A stretch of 53,333 nucleotides of DNA, from contig JAIFKS010000063.1 in assembly GCA_020049465.1 (NCBI GenBank), positions 1 to 53,333 of the forward strand. The letters are read 5' to 3'. The number at the start of each line of letters is the position of its first letter. Position 1 is the first letter of the stretch. This document shows, in pieces, positions 7,573-17,589 of the stretch. Source of the stretch: a bacterium (GTDB lineage Bacteria; Krumholzibacteriota; Krumholzibacteriia; LZORAL124-64-63). The notes below the pieces were generated by a model, which worked only from the letters and a program-made list of their open reading frames with translations, had not been told where the DNA came from and did no database searches. The position numbers and the translations under genes were made by a program.

Positions 7573-10500
7573 CTAGAGGAAACGAACCAACCCGCCCCAG
7601 CGCTGATCCAGCCGGAACCCGTGCTTCTCGAAGAACGAGCGCAGGAAGAAGTGCGTCTTGATGTTGACGTAGCCGAGCGCCTTCACGCGCGTGCACAGGT
7701 CGGCCAGGACCGCGCCTTCGATGCCCCGCTCGGCCAGGGCGGCGCTGACGACGATCCCGTCCAGGAACAGGGTCTGCGTGTCGGTCTGGCGATACACCGC
7801 GCCGCCGATGATCTGCTCCGTCTCGTCCGCGGCCACGAGGTAACGGTCGGCGCTGCTGATGCTCTTGGGATAGCCCGCCCGCACGAACAGCCGGTACAGG
7901 TGGCCGACGTCCGCCGGTCCCGAGGGCTCGCCCACCACATAGGGCCTGCCGTAGCGGTCCTGGATGGTCGACCGCAGGATCACGCGGTCCTGTCCCGGCT
8001 GGCCCACCGCGCGCACCTCGATGGTGTCGGTCCGCGAACGGTGCGGGAAGGCCATGCGGTTGAAGGCCGCCAGATCGTCGGGGTCGGCGAGGGCGGCCTG
8101 AAGGTCCGACAATTCGACCATCTGCGTGGCCCGCCGGTGCGGCTGGCGGAAGCGCCGTTCGAGCAGGCGGTCGAACACCTCGAGCACGCGCGCGTCGGCG
8201 CCGGCGAAATAGGTGTGCCGGAACATCGTGTAGCGCGCGAGTTCCGGCAGTCGATCCAGACGGTAGAGTCTCGACAGTTCCTCGATGATCTCGAGCCGCG
8301 CCCGCAGCGGCGCCTGCCCGTTGACGATCTGCCAGTCGCCGAAACGGCTGATGGCCCCCTTGAGGTCCAGCGGCTGGTAGTAGCGCGTTCGCAGCGCCTC
8401 GGCGAAGCCGGCCAGGGCCTCGCTGAAGCCGAACCCCAGTTGCTCGGCGTCGACCGCGGTCATCTCGTCGCGAAGCTCGGCGAACCAGACCGTCGCCTCG
8501 TCGATGCCCAGCGCCTCGACGAACGCCTCAAAGATCCACTCGCGCTCGAGGTACTCCGTGGTCCACGGGTAGTGGCTGATCGTGTGCTGGTAGATGTTGC
8601 GCCACAGCGGCCGCACCAGGCTCAGCGGGCCTTCGTATTCGCGCCAGCCCGACAGGCTGTTCTGCAGCGAGCCCTGCCGGAAATCGGGCTCCGGCACCAC
8701 GATGTTGTAGGGCGAGATCAGGCCGGGAATGATGCGCCGCCCGCTGTTGCGCCACCCGCTCACCACCACCGCCATGGCCCGGACCAGCAGCTGGTGCCAG
8801 CGCATGCGGGTGGGCGGCGTGGTGCCCGGTCCGCGCACGCTGCTGAACTCGCGGATCTTCTCCCAGACGGTCAGGTCGCTGACGTAGGCCATCGACAGCG
8901 CGCCCAGTTCGGGCCGGCAGCAGCCGAACATCGGCAGCATCGGGGCGCCGAACGGGTAGCCGCGCAGGGCGATGTACCACAGCACGGTCTCCATCACCTC
9001 GGACTGGTCGAAGTCGTCACGGATGATCAGCTGGATATCGAAATGCTTGCCCTGGCGCGTGTTCACGCTGACGCGGTATCGCGAGTCCCGGTAGCGCGAA
9101 ATGATGCGCGACACCCAGATGCCGCCGGGCGGGATGTCGGACAGCCGCAGGTCCTCGCCTTCGAAGGCGACCTTCAGCGTGTGGCGCAGGAACGTGGTGC
9201 CGACCATCACCTGGCGCAGACGTTCGGCCTCGTCGGGGACCAGTCCCTCCTGGAACACGAGCCGGTCGCGCCAGGCCGCGGGGTCCAGGCTGTCGCAGTC
9301 GTGGTTCAGCTGTTCCTCGAACCACACGGCCAGACGGCCGAACTCGCGGCTGGCCGCCTGCGCCAGTTCCGGATCGGCCCCGTGCAGGCTCCAGGTCACC
9401 AGTTCCTCGCGGATCGGGCTGTAGAACTCGGGGTGGTGCAGCCCGAAGTCGGCCAGGAGGCGGAACAGGTCCTCGAACACGCGGCGCGTGCGCTCGGACG
9501 CGGGCCAGGCCAGCTGCGATCGGTACGAATGCATGCGCTGTCGCAGTGCCTGCAACCGGCGCGGCTCGATGCCGGCCCGGCTGATGGCGCGGAAGCTCTC
9601 GTCGTCCAGGAACGACTGGCCCGAATCGATGAACGACGGCAGCCAGGTGTGGTAGTCGGGCACCGGCTGGTCCAGCACCAGCACCTGGTAGGCCCGGCAG
9701 CGGACGCCGTGGTCGGGGTGGCCGGCCAGCGCTTCAAGACGCCGGCGGACGATTGTGCCGCGTCGCTGCCCGACGCGTCCCAGTTCACCGTCCAGTTCCG
9801 CCACCGCGGCCAGCGCCTCCTGCCGCGCGCCGAACAGCGCCTGACGGCACAGGCGGTCCACGTCGCGCAATTGCGGGTCGACGCGTCCGGGGTCGGAAAG
9901 CGGGGCGTAGCCGTGGTGGATGCCCGCGGGCAGGGTGACCTGTTCCGAGAACGGCCCCGGGTCCGTGTCCCAACCCGGCCGGCAGGGACCGAATTCGATC
10001 AACTGAGCGTTGGCCACCCACAGCAGCGGCTGGCTCACCAGCAGACCCAGATCGATCGCCTTGCCCCGCAGGCGATACTCCAGATCGCCGATGCGCACCC
10101 GACCGTCGTTCGCCGGCGCGATGTCCAGCCGGCGGCCGTCGCGCCGGTTGACCAACGAGTGATTCTCGACGCGCAGCGCGTCGTCCAGCAGCCCCAGGTC
10201 ACGGTAGAACCAGCGGGGCACGCGCACTTCGTAGTCGCCCACGGCCATGGTGCGCGAACTGGCGCGGTAGAGCCCGCCGATCACCTCCGCGAAGTTCTGC
10301 TCGATGACCTTCCGCCGCAGCGAGCCCTTCGGCGTCAACTCTTCGCGCTCCAGGCTGAAGTCGCGATCCAGGATCGCGAAATCGATCACGCGCTCGAAGG
10401 GGGCCAGGCTTGTGTTGGCCGTGGTGACGATGCGTTCGAAGTATTCGCGGCGCGCCTCCGGCCGCGTCAAGGTGCGCAGCACATCGTCGGTTTCGTCGGG

Positions 10501-12204
10501 CACGATCAGCAGCGCGTTGTAGCTGCGGCCGTCACCGGCCAGGAAGGTGCGCGCGATGCCGGGGACGGTTTCGAACAGGGACTCGACCACCCGCGGAGCG
10601 ATGGTCTGCCCGCGGTTGTTCTTGTAGATGTCCTTGATGCGGTCGACGATCTCCAGGTGCCCGTCCGCGGTGCGGCGGAACAGGTCGCCGGTGGCCAGCC
10701 AGTAGTCGTCGCCGAGGGGCTCGGCGACCTGCAGACTGCCGGTCGGTGCTTCTTCCGGAAGGTAGCGGGCGATGTAGGGACCGGCGATCTGCAGTTCGTC
10801 CTGGTCGCCGAAGCGGACCTTCACGCCGGGCAGCGGCACACCCACCGAATTCTCGACGTAGTCGTCCGGTGGCGTCATGGTCAGGCCGCCGGTGCCTTCG
10901 GTCATGCCGAAGCCGCTGCACAGAGCGATGCCCGCGCGCTGGAAGAAGCGGAACACCTTCGGATCCAGGTAGCCTGCCGCCGACAGGCCCCAGGCCAGGC
11001 GGTCGCCGACCACGTCGCGCACCAGTTCCGGCGACGCGGCTTCCGTCTGCGGATCGTTCGCCAGTTCGCGCACGCGGTCGCGGATCTGGACCCAGCGCAC
11101 GGGCACGCTGATGAGGCCGGTGGGTCGTATCTCGCGCAGCTGGTTCAACAGCGTGGCGGCCGAAGGATTGCCGGCGAACACGTAGGTGCCGCCCCAGAAC
11201 ACCATGCCCAGCAGTTCGAGGTAGCGGCCGAAGGTGTGGAACAGGGGCAGGTAGCAGAGCAGGACCTCGCCGTCGCCCACCCGCGGCAGCGCCGCGGCGC
11301 GCGCGAAGCGCTTCGTGACCAGTGCGTACTGGCTGAACGCGACGCCCTTGGGCCGGCCCGTGCTGCCGGAGGTGAACATGACCGTGGTCACGTCGCGCAG
11401 CGCGCGGCGCGGGCGCTCGGCCAGCGTGCGCTCGATGTGCGCGGGCTCCAGCTTCGCCCGCTCCTCGTCCAGCCGCAGCACGCCCGTCGCCTGCGCCTCG
11501 GCGGCCTCGAAGAGCGTGAAGATCAGGAACGGGCGCGTGGTCTGGGCGCGGACGGCCAGCAGCAGGTCCAATCGGTCCGCGTGGTCGCAGACCGCGACGG
11601 TCACGGCCAGCCGGTCGAAGACCCAGGCCAGTTCGGCCACCGACATCTGGACGCTCAACGGGGTGACCAGGATGTCGTGCGTCAGGCAGGCCAGATCGCA
11701 GCAGGCTGCCGCCACGCTGTTGGCGCAGAGCAGGGCCACGCGCGGACCGTCGGTCGCCGGGTCGGCATCGGCCGGCAGTTCGGGGCGGGGGCCGATCGAC
11801 AGGAAGAGCGCCGCGGTCGCGCGGACCTCGCGCAGCACCTGCGCGTAGGTCCAGCCGCCGCCGCCGGTCTCGGCCGTTTCCTGCAGCAGCAGGCGGTCCG
11901 GATGCTCCGCGACCCGCTGCGCCAGCAGGTCTCCCAGCGTGAAGCCCGTCCGTTCGATGATGCGGAACGTGGCGTCGGCCCAGCGCCGACGCGCTTCGTC
12001 GTCGGCCAGCGCGGTCAGGAAGAGCGGCCGCCGCGTCAGGGCCAGGAACTCCTCCCACAGCGCGCGCGGCGCCTCGCCGCCGGCCAGCGCGTCTTCGGCG
12101 GCCTGGAGCAGGGCGGTGGCGCCGACCGCGAGATCGGTCGCCGTGCCGGCCGCGTCGCCGCGCCAACGGTCCAGTTGGGCAGACAGCTGCGCGACGGCGT
12201 CCAT
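7573..12204 (-). CDS. Giant AMP-dependent acyl ligase - unknown region - GNAT acetyltransferase fusion
   Basis: A 1543-residue cytoplasmic protein. Residues of about 75-640 form an ANL-superfamily adenylating domain: P-loop 'TSGSTGRPKGV' near residue 277, 'GFGMTEGTGG' near 433, 'YWLATGDLF' near 498, and 'DRIKDIYKNNRGQTIAP' with the hinge. This is closest in style to long-chain acyl-CoA synthetases. The last about 160 residues look like a GNAT fold ('IGGAVYR', 'GIEGAVLADLC', 'FFEKHGF'). The roughly 700 residues between match nothing I recognise, and no PEP/pyruvate-binding or carrier-protein serine motif is evident. The ATG overlaps the regulator stop as TGATG, so the fusion is translationally coupled to a two-component system. 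The 55-residue upstream in-frame extension lies inside the regulator gene and is rejected. Confidence 0.88.
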   Translation of the reverse strand: MDAVAQLSAQLDRWRGDAAGTATDLAVGATALLQAAEDALAGGEAPRALWEEFLALTRRPLFLTALADDEARRRWADATFRIIERTGFTLGDLLAQRVAEHPDRLLLQETAETGGGGWTYAQVLREVRATAALFLSIGPRPELPADADPATDGPRVALLCANSVAAACCDLACLTHDILVTPLSVQMSVAELAWVFDRLAVTVAVCDHADRLDLLLAVRAQTTRPFLIFTLFEAAEAQATGVLRLDEERAKLEPAHIERTLAERPRRALRDVTTVMFTSGSTGRPKGVAFSQYALVTKRFARAAALPRVGDGEVLLCYLPLFHTFGRYLELLGMVFWGGTYVFAGNPSAATLLNQLREIRPTGLISVPVRWVQIRDRVRELANDPQTEAASPELVRDVVGDRLAWGLSAAGYLDPKVFRFFQRAGIALCSGFGMTEGTGGLTMTPPDDYVENSVGVPLPGVKVRFGDQDELQIAGPYIARYLPEEAPTGSLQVAEPLGDDYWLATGDLFRRTADGHLEIVDRIKDIYKNNRGQTIAPRVVESLFETVPGIARTFLAGDGRSYNALLIVPDETDDVLRTLTRPEARREYFERIVTTANTSLAPFERVIDFAILDRDFSLEREELTPKGSLRRKVIEQNFAEVIGGLYRASSRTMAVGDYEVRVPRWFYRDLGLLDDALRVENHSLVNRRDGRRLDIAPANDGRVRIGDLEYRLRGKAIDLGLLVSQPLLWVANAQLIEFGPCRPGWDTDPGPFSEQVTLPAGIHHGYAPLSDPGRVDPQLRDVDRLCRQALFGARQEALAAVAELDGELGRVGQRRGTIVRRRLEALAGHPDHGVRCRAYQVLVLDQPVPDYHTWLPSFIDSGQSFLDDESFRAISRAGIEPRRLQALRQRMHSYRSQLAWPASERTRRVFEDLFRLLADFGLHHPEFYSPIREELVTWSLHGADPELAQAASREFGRLAVWFEEQLNHDCDSLDPAAWRDRLVFQEGLVPDEAERLRQVMVGTTFLRHTLKVAFEGEDLRLSDIPPGGIWVSRIISRYRDSRYRVSVNTRQGKHFDIQLIIRDDFDQSEVMETVLWYIALRGYPFGAPMLPMFGCCRPELGALSMAYVSDLTVWEKIREFSSVRGPGTTPPTRMRWHQLLVRAMAVVVSGWRNSGRRIIPGLISPYNIVVPEPDFRQGSLQNSLSGWREYEGPLSLVRPLWRNIYQHTISHYPWTTEYLEREWIFEAFVEALGIDEATVWFAELRDEMTAVDAEQLGFGFSEALAGFAEALRTRYYQPLDLKGAISRFGDWQIVNGQAPLRARLEIIEELSRLYRLDRLPELARYTMFRHTYFAGADARVLEVFDRLLERRFRQPHRRATQMVELSDLQAALADPDDLAAFNRMAFPHRSRTDTIEVRAVGQPGQDRVILRSTIQDRYGRPYVVGEPSGPADVGHLYRLFVRAGYPKSISSADRYLVAADETEQIIGGAVYRQTDTQTLFLDGIVVSAALAERGIEGAVLADLCTRVKALGYVNIKTHFFLRSFFEKHGFRLDQRWGGLVRFL

Positions 12205-12920
12205 CAGACGGTTCGCGTTTCGGGCGGGGCGTCGCAGACCAGGCGGTAGCCCACGCCGTGCACGGTCAGGATATGGCAGGGTCGGGCCGGGTCGACCTCG
12301 ACGATCTTCCGAAGCGAAAGGATGAAATTGTCGACCGTGCGCATGGTCGGATAGGCTTCGAAGCCCCACACGCGGTCCAGGATGGTCTGGCGATCCACCG
12401 GCTTGCCCAGCTGCTCGTAGAGCAGGCGCAGGATCATCGCCTCCTTCTCCTTCAGCTCGACGGCTCCGTCCGGAGTGGTGGCCTGATAGGTCTGCAGGTT
12501 CACGTCGGCCCGTCCGATGCGAACGGCAGCCGGGACTTCCTGCCCGCGCAGCCAGTCCTGACGGCGGAAGATCGACTTGATACGCGCCAGCAGCTCGGCC
12601 AGCTCGAAAGGCTTGGTGATGTAGTCATCGCCGCCTTCATCCAGGCCGCGGATGCGGTCCTGCCCGGCGCCACGCGCAGTCAGGAACAGGATGGGCACGC
12701 GGTCGCCGGCGCGCCGCACATGGGCGCAGAACGCGAAGCCGTCCATGCCCGGCAGCATGACGTCCAGCAGGATCAGGTCCACGCCGCCGCGCTGCCAGGC
12801 GATCAGCCCGTCTTCGGCGCTGGCCGCCAGCACGGGCTCATAGCTCTCGAGTTCCAGGTTGATGGCGAGTCCGTCCGCCAGGTGGGCGTCGTCCTCGACA
12901 ACCAGGATGCGCGGTTTCAT
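12204..12920 (-). CDS. OmpR/PhoB-family response regulator
   Basis: A 238-residue DNA-binding regulator. The receiver has the 'VVEDD' acidic pocket and phospho-acceptor Asp53 in 'ILLDVMLPGMDG'; Lys in 'YITKPF' completes the switch. The C-terminal winged helix ends with 'TVDNFILSLRKIVE' and 'ILTVHGVGYRLV', typical of the PhoB output domain. The ATG at 12920 is chosen over the adjacent GTG because AAAGGA lies five bases before it. The stop overlaps the start of the giant ligase gene. It follows the kinase gene by 10 bases, so kinase, regulator and ligase form one operon. Confidence 0.94.
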   Translation of the reverse strand: MKPRILVVEDDAHLADGLAINLELESYEPVLAASAEDGLIAWQRGGVDLILLDVMLPGMDGFAFCAHVRRAGDRVPILFLTARGAGQDRIRGLDEGGDDYITKPFELAELLARIKSIFRRQDWLRGQEVPAAVRIGRADVNLQTYQATTPDGAVELKEKEAMILRLLYEQLGKPVDRQTILDRVWGFEAYPTMRTVDNFILSLRKIVEVDPARPCHILTVHGVGYRLVCDAPPETRTV

Positions 12921-12930
12921 CACGGTCCTT

Positions 12931-14013
12931 TCAGGCTTCGGCCGGAGCCGCCGGCAGGGTCAGCGTGAACGTGCAGCCCTGGCCCTCGTCGCTCTGCAGG
13001 GCCACCTTGCCGCCGATGCTCTCGATGTTGCGACGGACCAGGTACAGCCCCAGCCCGGTGCCGCCGTGGCGTTGGTTGCCGGTCGTGCTATAGAAGCACT
13101 CGAAGACCTTCTCCTGCAAGCGCCGGGGAATGCCGGGTCCGCTGTCGACCACCACGACGCGGTGCGTTCGCCGGCCGCGCTCGACGCGGACGGTGACGGC
13201 GACCGGCCCGGGGCTGTGCTTGACGGCGTTGACCAGCAGATTGCGCAGCGCCAGCGCGAAGAACAACCGCTGGCCCATGACCGCGGCGCCGGGCTCGGCC
13301 TGGAGCTCGAACCGGGCGCCGTGGTCGGCCGCCAGCGGGCGCAGGTCGTCCAGGACGGACTGCGCTTCCTGCGCCAGGTCCAGTCGCACCCGCGGCCCGA
13401 CGGCGAACGTGTCGTCGGCGCTCATCGCCAGCATGTCGTCGACCAGGTTCCCGAGCCGCACGACGTCCTGCACCATGCGCTGCTGGATACGCTGCCGCGC
13501 CTCTTCGGGCAGCCCTTCGCGGGCCAGGGTTTCGGTGTAGAGGCGCAGGCTGGCCAGTGGCGTCTTGAATTCGTGCGTGGCGCCGGCCAGGAACAGTTCG
13601 CGCGCCTGCTTGAAGCGTTCGGCGTGACGCCAGGACACGGCCAGGATGGTGGAGCCGGCAACCAGCAGCACGAGAAAGAAGCCTCCCTCGTAGAGGAACA
13701 TGTTGCGGCGGCGGCGGCCTTCGGCGGTGATCTCGGCCACGACGCCGGGATCGATGTCGGTCTCGATGCCGTGGGGGGTGCGCCGGAAAACCAGGTTGGG
13801 GAACGATGGCCCGAGCCAGCGCTCAGGGTCGGAGCGGACTTCCGGGTCGGTGCTGATCAGGAACGCGGCGTGAAGGCGGTCGTTGGCCAGCTTCTGCAGG
13901 CTGTGGTCGACGTACAGGCGTCCTTCGACCGTCAGGTAGTAGATCCACCAGACGCCCAGCGCGCAGATCATGGTGACCAACAGCGCGTAGAGGAATCCCA
14001 TCCGGCTGCGCAA
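12931..14013 (-). CDS. Membrane sensor histidine kinase
   Basis: A 360-residue kinase. Two membrane helices (about residues 6-28 and 106-127) flank a periplasmic sensor of about 75 residues. The H-box 'GATHEFKTPLASL' carries His147. The N-box 'LRNLLVNAVKHS', 'DSGPGIP' and 'GGTGLGLYLV' form the HATPase domain. It ends normally with no receiver. It presumably phosphorylates the adjacent OmpR-type regulator. TTG is taken as the start because a perfect AGGAGG (14019-14024) lies five bases upstream; the alternative ATG at 14001 would be 17 bases from it. The signal sensed is unknown. Confidence 0.9.
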   Translation of the reverse strand: MRSRMGFLYALLVTMICALGVWWIYYLTVEGRLYVDHSLQKLANDRLHAAFLISTDPEVRSDPERWLGPSFPNLVFRRTPHGIETDIDPGVVAEITAEGRRRRNMFLYEGGFFLVLLVAGSTILAVSWRHAERFKQARELFLAGATHEFKTPLASLRLYTETLAREGLPEEARQRIQQRMVQDVVRLGNLVDDMLAMSADDTFAVGPRVRLDLAQEAQSVLDDLRPLAADHGARFELQAEPGAAVMGQRLFFALALRNLLVNAVKHSPGPVAVTVRVERGRRTHRVVVVDSGPGIPRRLQEKVFECFYSTTGNQRHGGTGLGLYLVRRNIESIGGKVALQSDEGQGCTFTLTLPAAPAEA

Positions 14014-14018
14014 CGCGG

Positions 14019-14024
14019 CCTCCT
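14019..14024 (-). promoter_or_regulatory. Shine-Dalgarno that decides a TTG start
   Basis: A perfect AGGAGG on the minus strand sits five bases before TTG at 14013 and 17 bases before the first in-frame ATG. This favours the TTG codon as the start of the sensor kinase gene. Confidence 0.6.
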
Positions 14025-14076
14025 TCGCCCGGACCGGCGACCGGACCGGAGCGGATTCCGGGCCGCGGGCGGTGGT

Positions 14077-14106
14077 AAGAAAAAGGCCCGGCCGAAGCCG
14101 GGCCTT
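14077..14106 (-). terminator. Intrinsic terminator of the initiator tRNA
   Basis: On the minus strand, AAGGCCCGGC, a TTCG tetraloop and GCCGGGCCTT form a 10-bp stem followed by a run of Ts. It lies directly after the tRNA and insulates it from the kinase-regulator-ligase operon. Confidence 0.9.
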
Positions 14107-14113
14107 CTTTATG

Positions 14114-14190
<77 letters not shown>

Positions 14191-14254
14191 TCCAAAGTCT
14201 TCGCGTTCCAGAATCTCAAGGCGCCTCGCGGCGATCCCCGCGTCAGCGGAGGCT

Positions 14255-14282
14255 AATATAGGCCGCCCCCCGCGGAAGTCAA
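14255..14282 (-). promoter_or_regulatory. Sigma-70 promoter of tRNA-fMet
   Basis: On the minus strand TTGACT, a 16-base spacer and TATATT lie about 65 bases upstream of the tRNA. This is the only AT-rich spot in the interval between the ftsB-like gene and the tRNA. Confidence 0.8.
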
Positions 14283-14300
14283 GGCGACCGGTCCGGTGTC

Positions 14301-14687
14301 TCATTCGGGCCGCGATTCCGGCGCCGGCAGCACGATCAGGACCTCTTCCCCCGGCCGGCGCATGCCGGCCTTCTCCCGTGCCAGACGCTCGAGCGTTTCG
14401 GGATCGGTCCGCAGCGATTCGAGTTCCCGCCGCAGTTGGGCGTTGCGGCTGGTCAGCTCGTCGACCTCGCGGCCCAGTTGCGCATCCTGGGCGCGCAGCC
14501 GCCGCCAGGCGGGCACGCCGCTGTCGCCCAGCTGGACCAGGGCCACGCCGGCCAGCACCGCCGCCGTTGCCATCCACATCGCCGCACGGGGGAGCCACAC
14601 GCGGCCGCGCCTGACCGCGCGCGGCGCGCCGCCGCCGGCCGGGCCGGCGGGGCGCGCAAACGCGAACATACGGGGCATCCTTGCCAC
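14301..14687 (-). CDS. FtsB/DivIC-like septum formation initiator
   Basis: A 128-residue bitopic protein. A basic N-terminus of about 35 residues precedes one membrane helix (about 37-52) and a periplasmic coiled coil ('AQLGREVDELTSRNAQLRRE'). It ends with the family signature 'DPETLERLAREKAGMRRPGEEVLIV'. FtsB/DivIC bridges FtsL and FtsQ/DivIB in the divisome. It lies 15 bases downstream of enolase, the classic eno-ftsB arrangement. GTG is taken as start because AAGGAG is seven bases upstream; ATGs at 14678 and 14669 are alternatives. Confidence 0.88.
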   Translation of the reverse strand: MARMPRMFAFARPAGPAGGGAPRAVRRGRVWLPRAAMWMATAAVLAGVALVQLGDSGVPAWRRLRAQDAQLGREVDELTSRNAQLRRELESLRTDPETLERLAREKAGMRRPGEEVLIVLPAPESRPE

Positions 14688-14702
14688 CTTGACGCTCCTT
14701 CG

Positions 14703-16089
<1,387 letters not shown>

Positions 16090-16160
16090 CCGCGGGTCGG
16101 AAATAGGGAGCGGCGGGGCCCGGCACCGTGGACGCCGGCCGGGGCAGCCTGTGCCCGGGG

Positions 16161-16190
16161 TTGACCCCCGCCGCCGGCACCGCCTATGTT
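16161..16190 (+). promoter_or_regulatory. Sigma-70 promoter of the ECF sigma factor gene
   Basis: TTGACC (16161-16166) and TATGTT (16185-16190) are spaced by 18 bases. The predicted transcript start is about 25 bases before the sigma factor ATG. It diverges from the enolase promoter about 70 bases away. Confidence 0.6.
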
Positions 16191-16223
16191 CCGGGCTCGT
16201 GTCCAGCCACGGAAGGTGCCGGG

Positions 16224-16805
16224 ATGTTCGACCGCCATCAGGATCTCAAGACGATCCGTCGTTGCAAGCGCGGCGAAGAAGCCGCGTTCGCGGAGATCCT
16301 CGCGCGCTACCGTGGCCCGATCTACAACCTGTGCCACCGCATGACCCGGAACCCGGAGGATGCGCGCGACCTCTCGCAGGAAGTGTTCATCAAGGTGTTC
16401 CGCCTGCTGGACCGCTACGACGAGGAATTCGCCTTCAGCAGCTGGCTCTTCCGCATCGCCACGAACCACTGCATCGACCATCTGCGGCGCAACCGCATGC
16501 GCTTCCTGTCGTTGGAGGGGGTGACGGGCCCGGACGGCGAGGAATTCGAATTGCAGATCCCGCACGGCGGCCCGGAGCCGGACACCGTGCTCGAGCGCAA
16601 AGAAGCTGTGCAGAGGCTGGAAGAGGTCATCGCCGACCTGCCGCCGCACTACCGGGCGATTACCCTGCTGCGCCACCAGCAGCAGTTGTCCTACGACGAG
16701 ATCGCCGAGGTGCTGCAATTGCCATTGGGCACGGTGAAAGCGAGGATCCACAGGGCGCGGGCCCAGATCCAGCAGATGCTGGAGGCCCGGGCCTACGACA
16801 TTTGA
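16224..16805 (+). CDS. ECF (RpoE-like) sigma factor
   Basis: A 193-residue sigma-70-family protein. Region 2 carries 'EDARDLSQEVFIKVFR' and 'FAFSSWLFRIATNHCIDHLRR'; region 4 has 'LPPHYRAITLLRHQQQLSYDEIAEVLQLPLGTVKARIHRAR'-type helix-turn-helix elements. There is no region 1 or 3, as expected for ECF factors. A downstream gene encodes a zinc anti-sigma factor, so the pair should form a stress-response switch. GGAAGG precedes the ATG. The upstream in-frame extension to 16128 lies across the promoter and is rejected. Confidence 0.95.
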   Translation: MFDRHQDLKTIRRCKRGEEAAFAEILARYRGPIYNLCHRMTRNPEDARDLSQEVFIKVFRLLDRYDEEFAFSSWLFRIATNHCIDHLRRNRMRFLSLEGVTGPDGEEFELQIPHGGPEPDTVLERKEAVQRLEEVIADLPPHYRAITLLRHQQQLSYDEIAEVLQLPLGTVKARIHRARAQIQQMLEARAYDI

Positions 16806-16852
16806 GGGGATGCGAAGGGGCGGGATCCGGGTCAAAATAATCGCGAAACGGT

Positions 16853-16878
16853 GAAACCCGATGGGCGGCCTCTCCGTA
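16853..16878 (+). promoter_or_regulatory. Possible ECF-type promoter before the anti-sigma gene
   Basis: GAAACC (16853-16858) and CGTA (16875-16878) are separated by 16 bases, resembling the GGAACC/CGTC pattern of ECF sigma factors. They lie in the 260-base gap between sigma and anti-sigma genes. This would let the sigma factor raise its own inhibitor. The match is short and could be chance. Confidence 0.3.
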
Positions 16879-17065
16879 GATCCCCTTGGCAGGTGATCAA
16901 GTCAATGTCGGGGGATTCGACGCCTGCCGAATCGGGGTGGGACGGGAGGACTCAGGTCCGACCGTCCCCCCCGTCACGCAACGACGCCTCCGGGCGGTTG
17001 GCGGACGGTTGCCGGACGGGAAATCGGCGGCGAACCGGCCCCGGAATGCGGGAAGGAATCTTGGC

Positions 17066-17587
17066 ATGGACGGCTACGACCAGCGGAATGACCGGGCGGA
17101 AGGTGCGCTGAACTGCCCGGACTGCCGCCAGGAACTCCAGGACTACCTGGATGGGACCCTCGACAAGAAGCGGTCCCTGGGCGTGTTTCTGCACCTGCGC
17201 GAGTGCGCGGCCTGCCGGGTCGAGCACGATGCGCTGCATGCGGTCTTCATGCGGCTCGACACGCTGCCGGAACTCGAGGCCCCCGCTGATTTCGACGCTG
17301 CCGTGCTGGCTTCGGTGCCGTATGCTGCCTACCGGGCGATGGAGCCCCTGCGCCGTGAGCGGGTGCCTGTCTTCCTGGAAGACCATTTCCTGCCCGCCTG
17401 GATGCGGGCCCGCGTCACCCGCGCCGGAGGCCTGATCGCCGCGGCCGGCGCGACCGGCGCCTGGCTGGCCGGTCCGGGCCAGGCCTGGCTGCTCGTGGTG
17501 GCGGCCGCCGGCGCGGCGCCGGAGATCCTGTTGCGTCTGCAGTGGGTCGGTCGACGCCTGGTCGGCGTGCGGCGGGCCGAGGGGTGA
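17066..17587 (+). CDS. Zinc-finger anti-sigma factor (ZAS type)
   Basis: A 173-residue protein. Cys17-x2-Cys20 and the His43-x3-Cys47-x2-Cys50 motif ('HLRECAAC') match the zinc anti-sigma (zf-HC2) fold, which binds the sigma factor in the cytoplasm. A central linker leads to two hydrophobic segments (about residues 118-150), so the protein is membrane-anchored. The ATG at 17066 with GGAAGGAA upstream is preferred over an extension to 16886 that gives only low-complexity sequence. It is followed two bases later by the bactofilin-like gene. PrsW at 4997 is a speculative releasing protease. Confidence 0.88.
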   Translation: MDGYDQRNDRAEGALNCPDCRQELQDYLDGTLDKKRSLGVFLHLRECAACRVEHDALHAVFMRLDTLPELEAPADFDAAVLASVPYAAYRAMEPLRRERVPVFLEDHFLPAWMRARVTRAGGLIAAAGATGAWLAGPGQAWLLVVAAAGAAPEILLRLQWVGRRLVGVRRAEG

Positions 17588-17589
17588 CG

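Noticed and set aside
7621..12249. A 1542-residue plus-strand open frame opposite the giant ligase gene
   Set aside because: It has no recognisable domain, is rich in Arg, Gln, His and Ala as expected for an antisense reading of high-GC coding DNA, and lies exactly over a gene with clear motifs.
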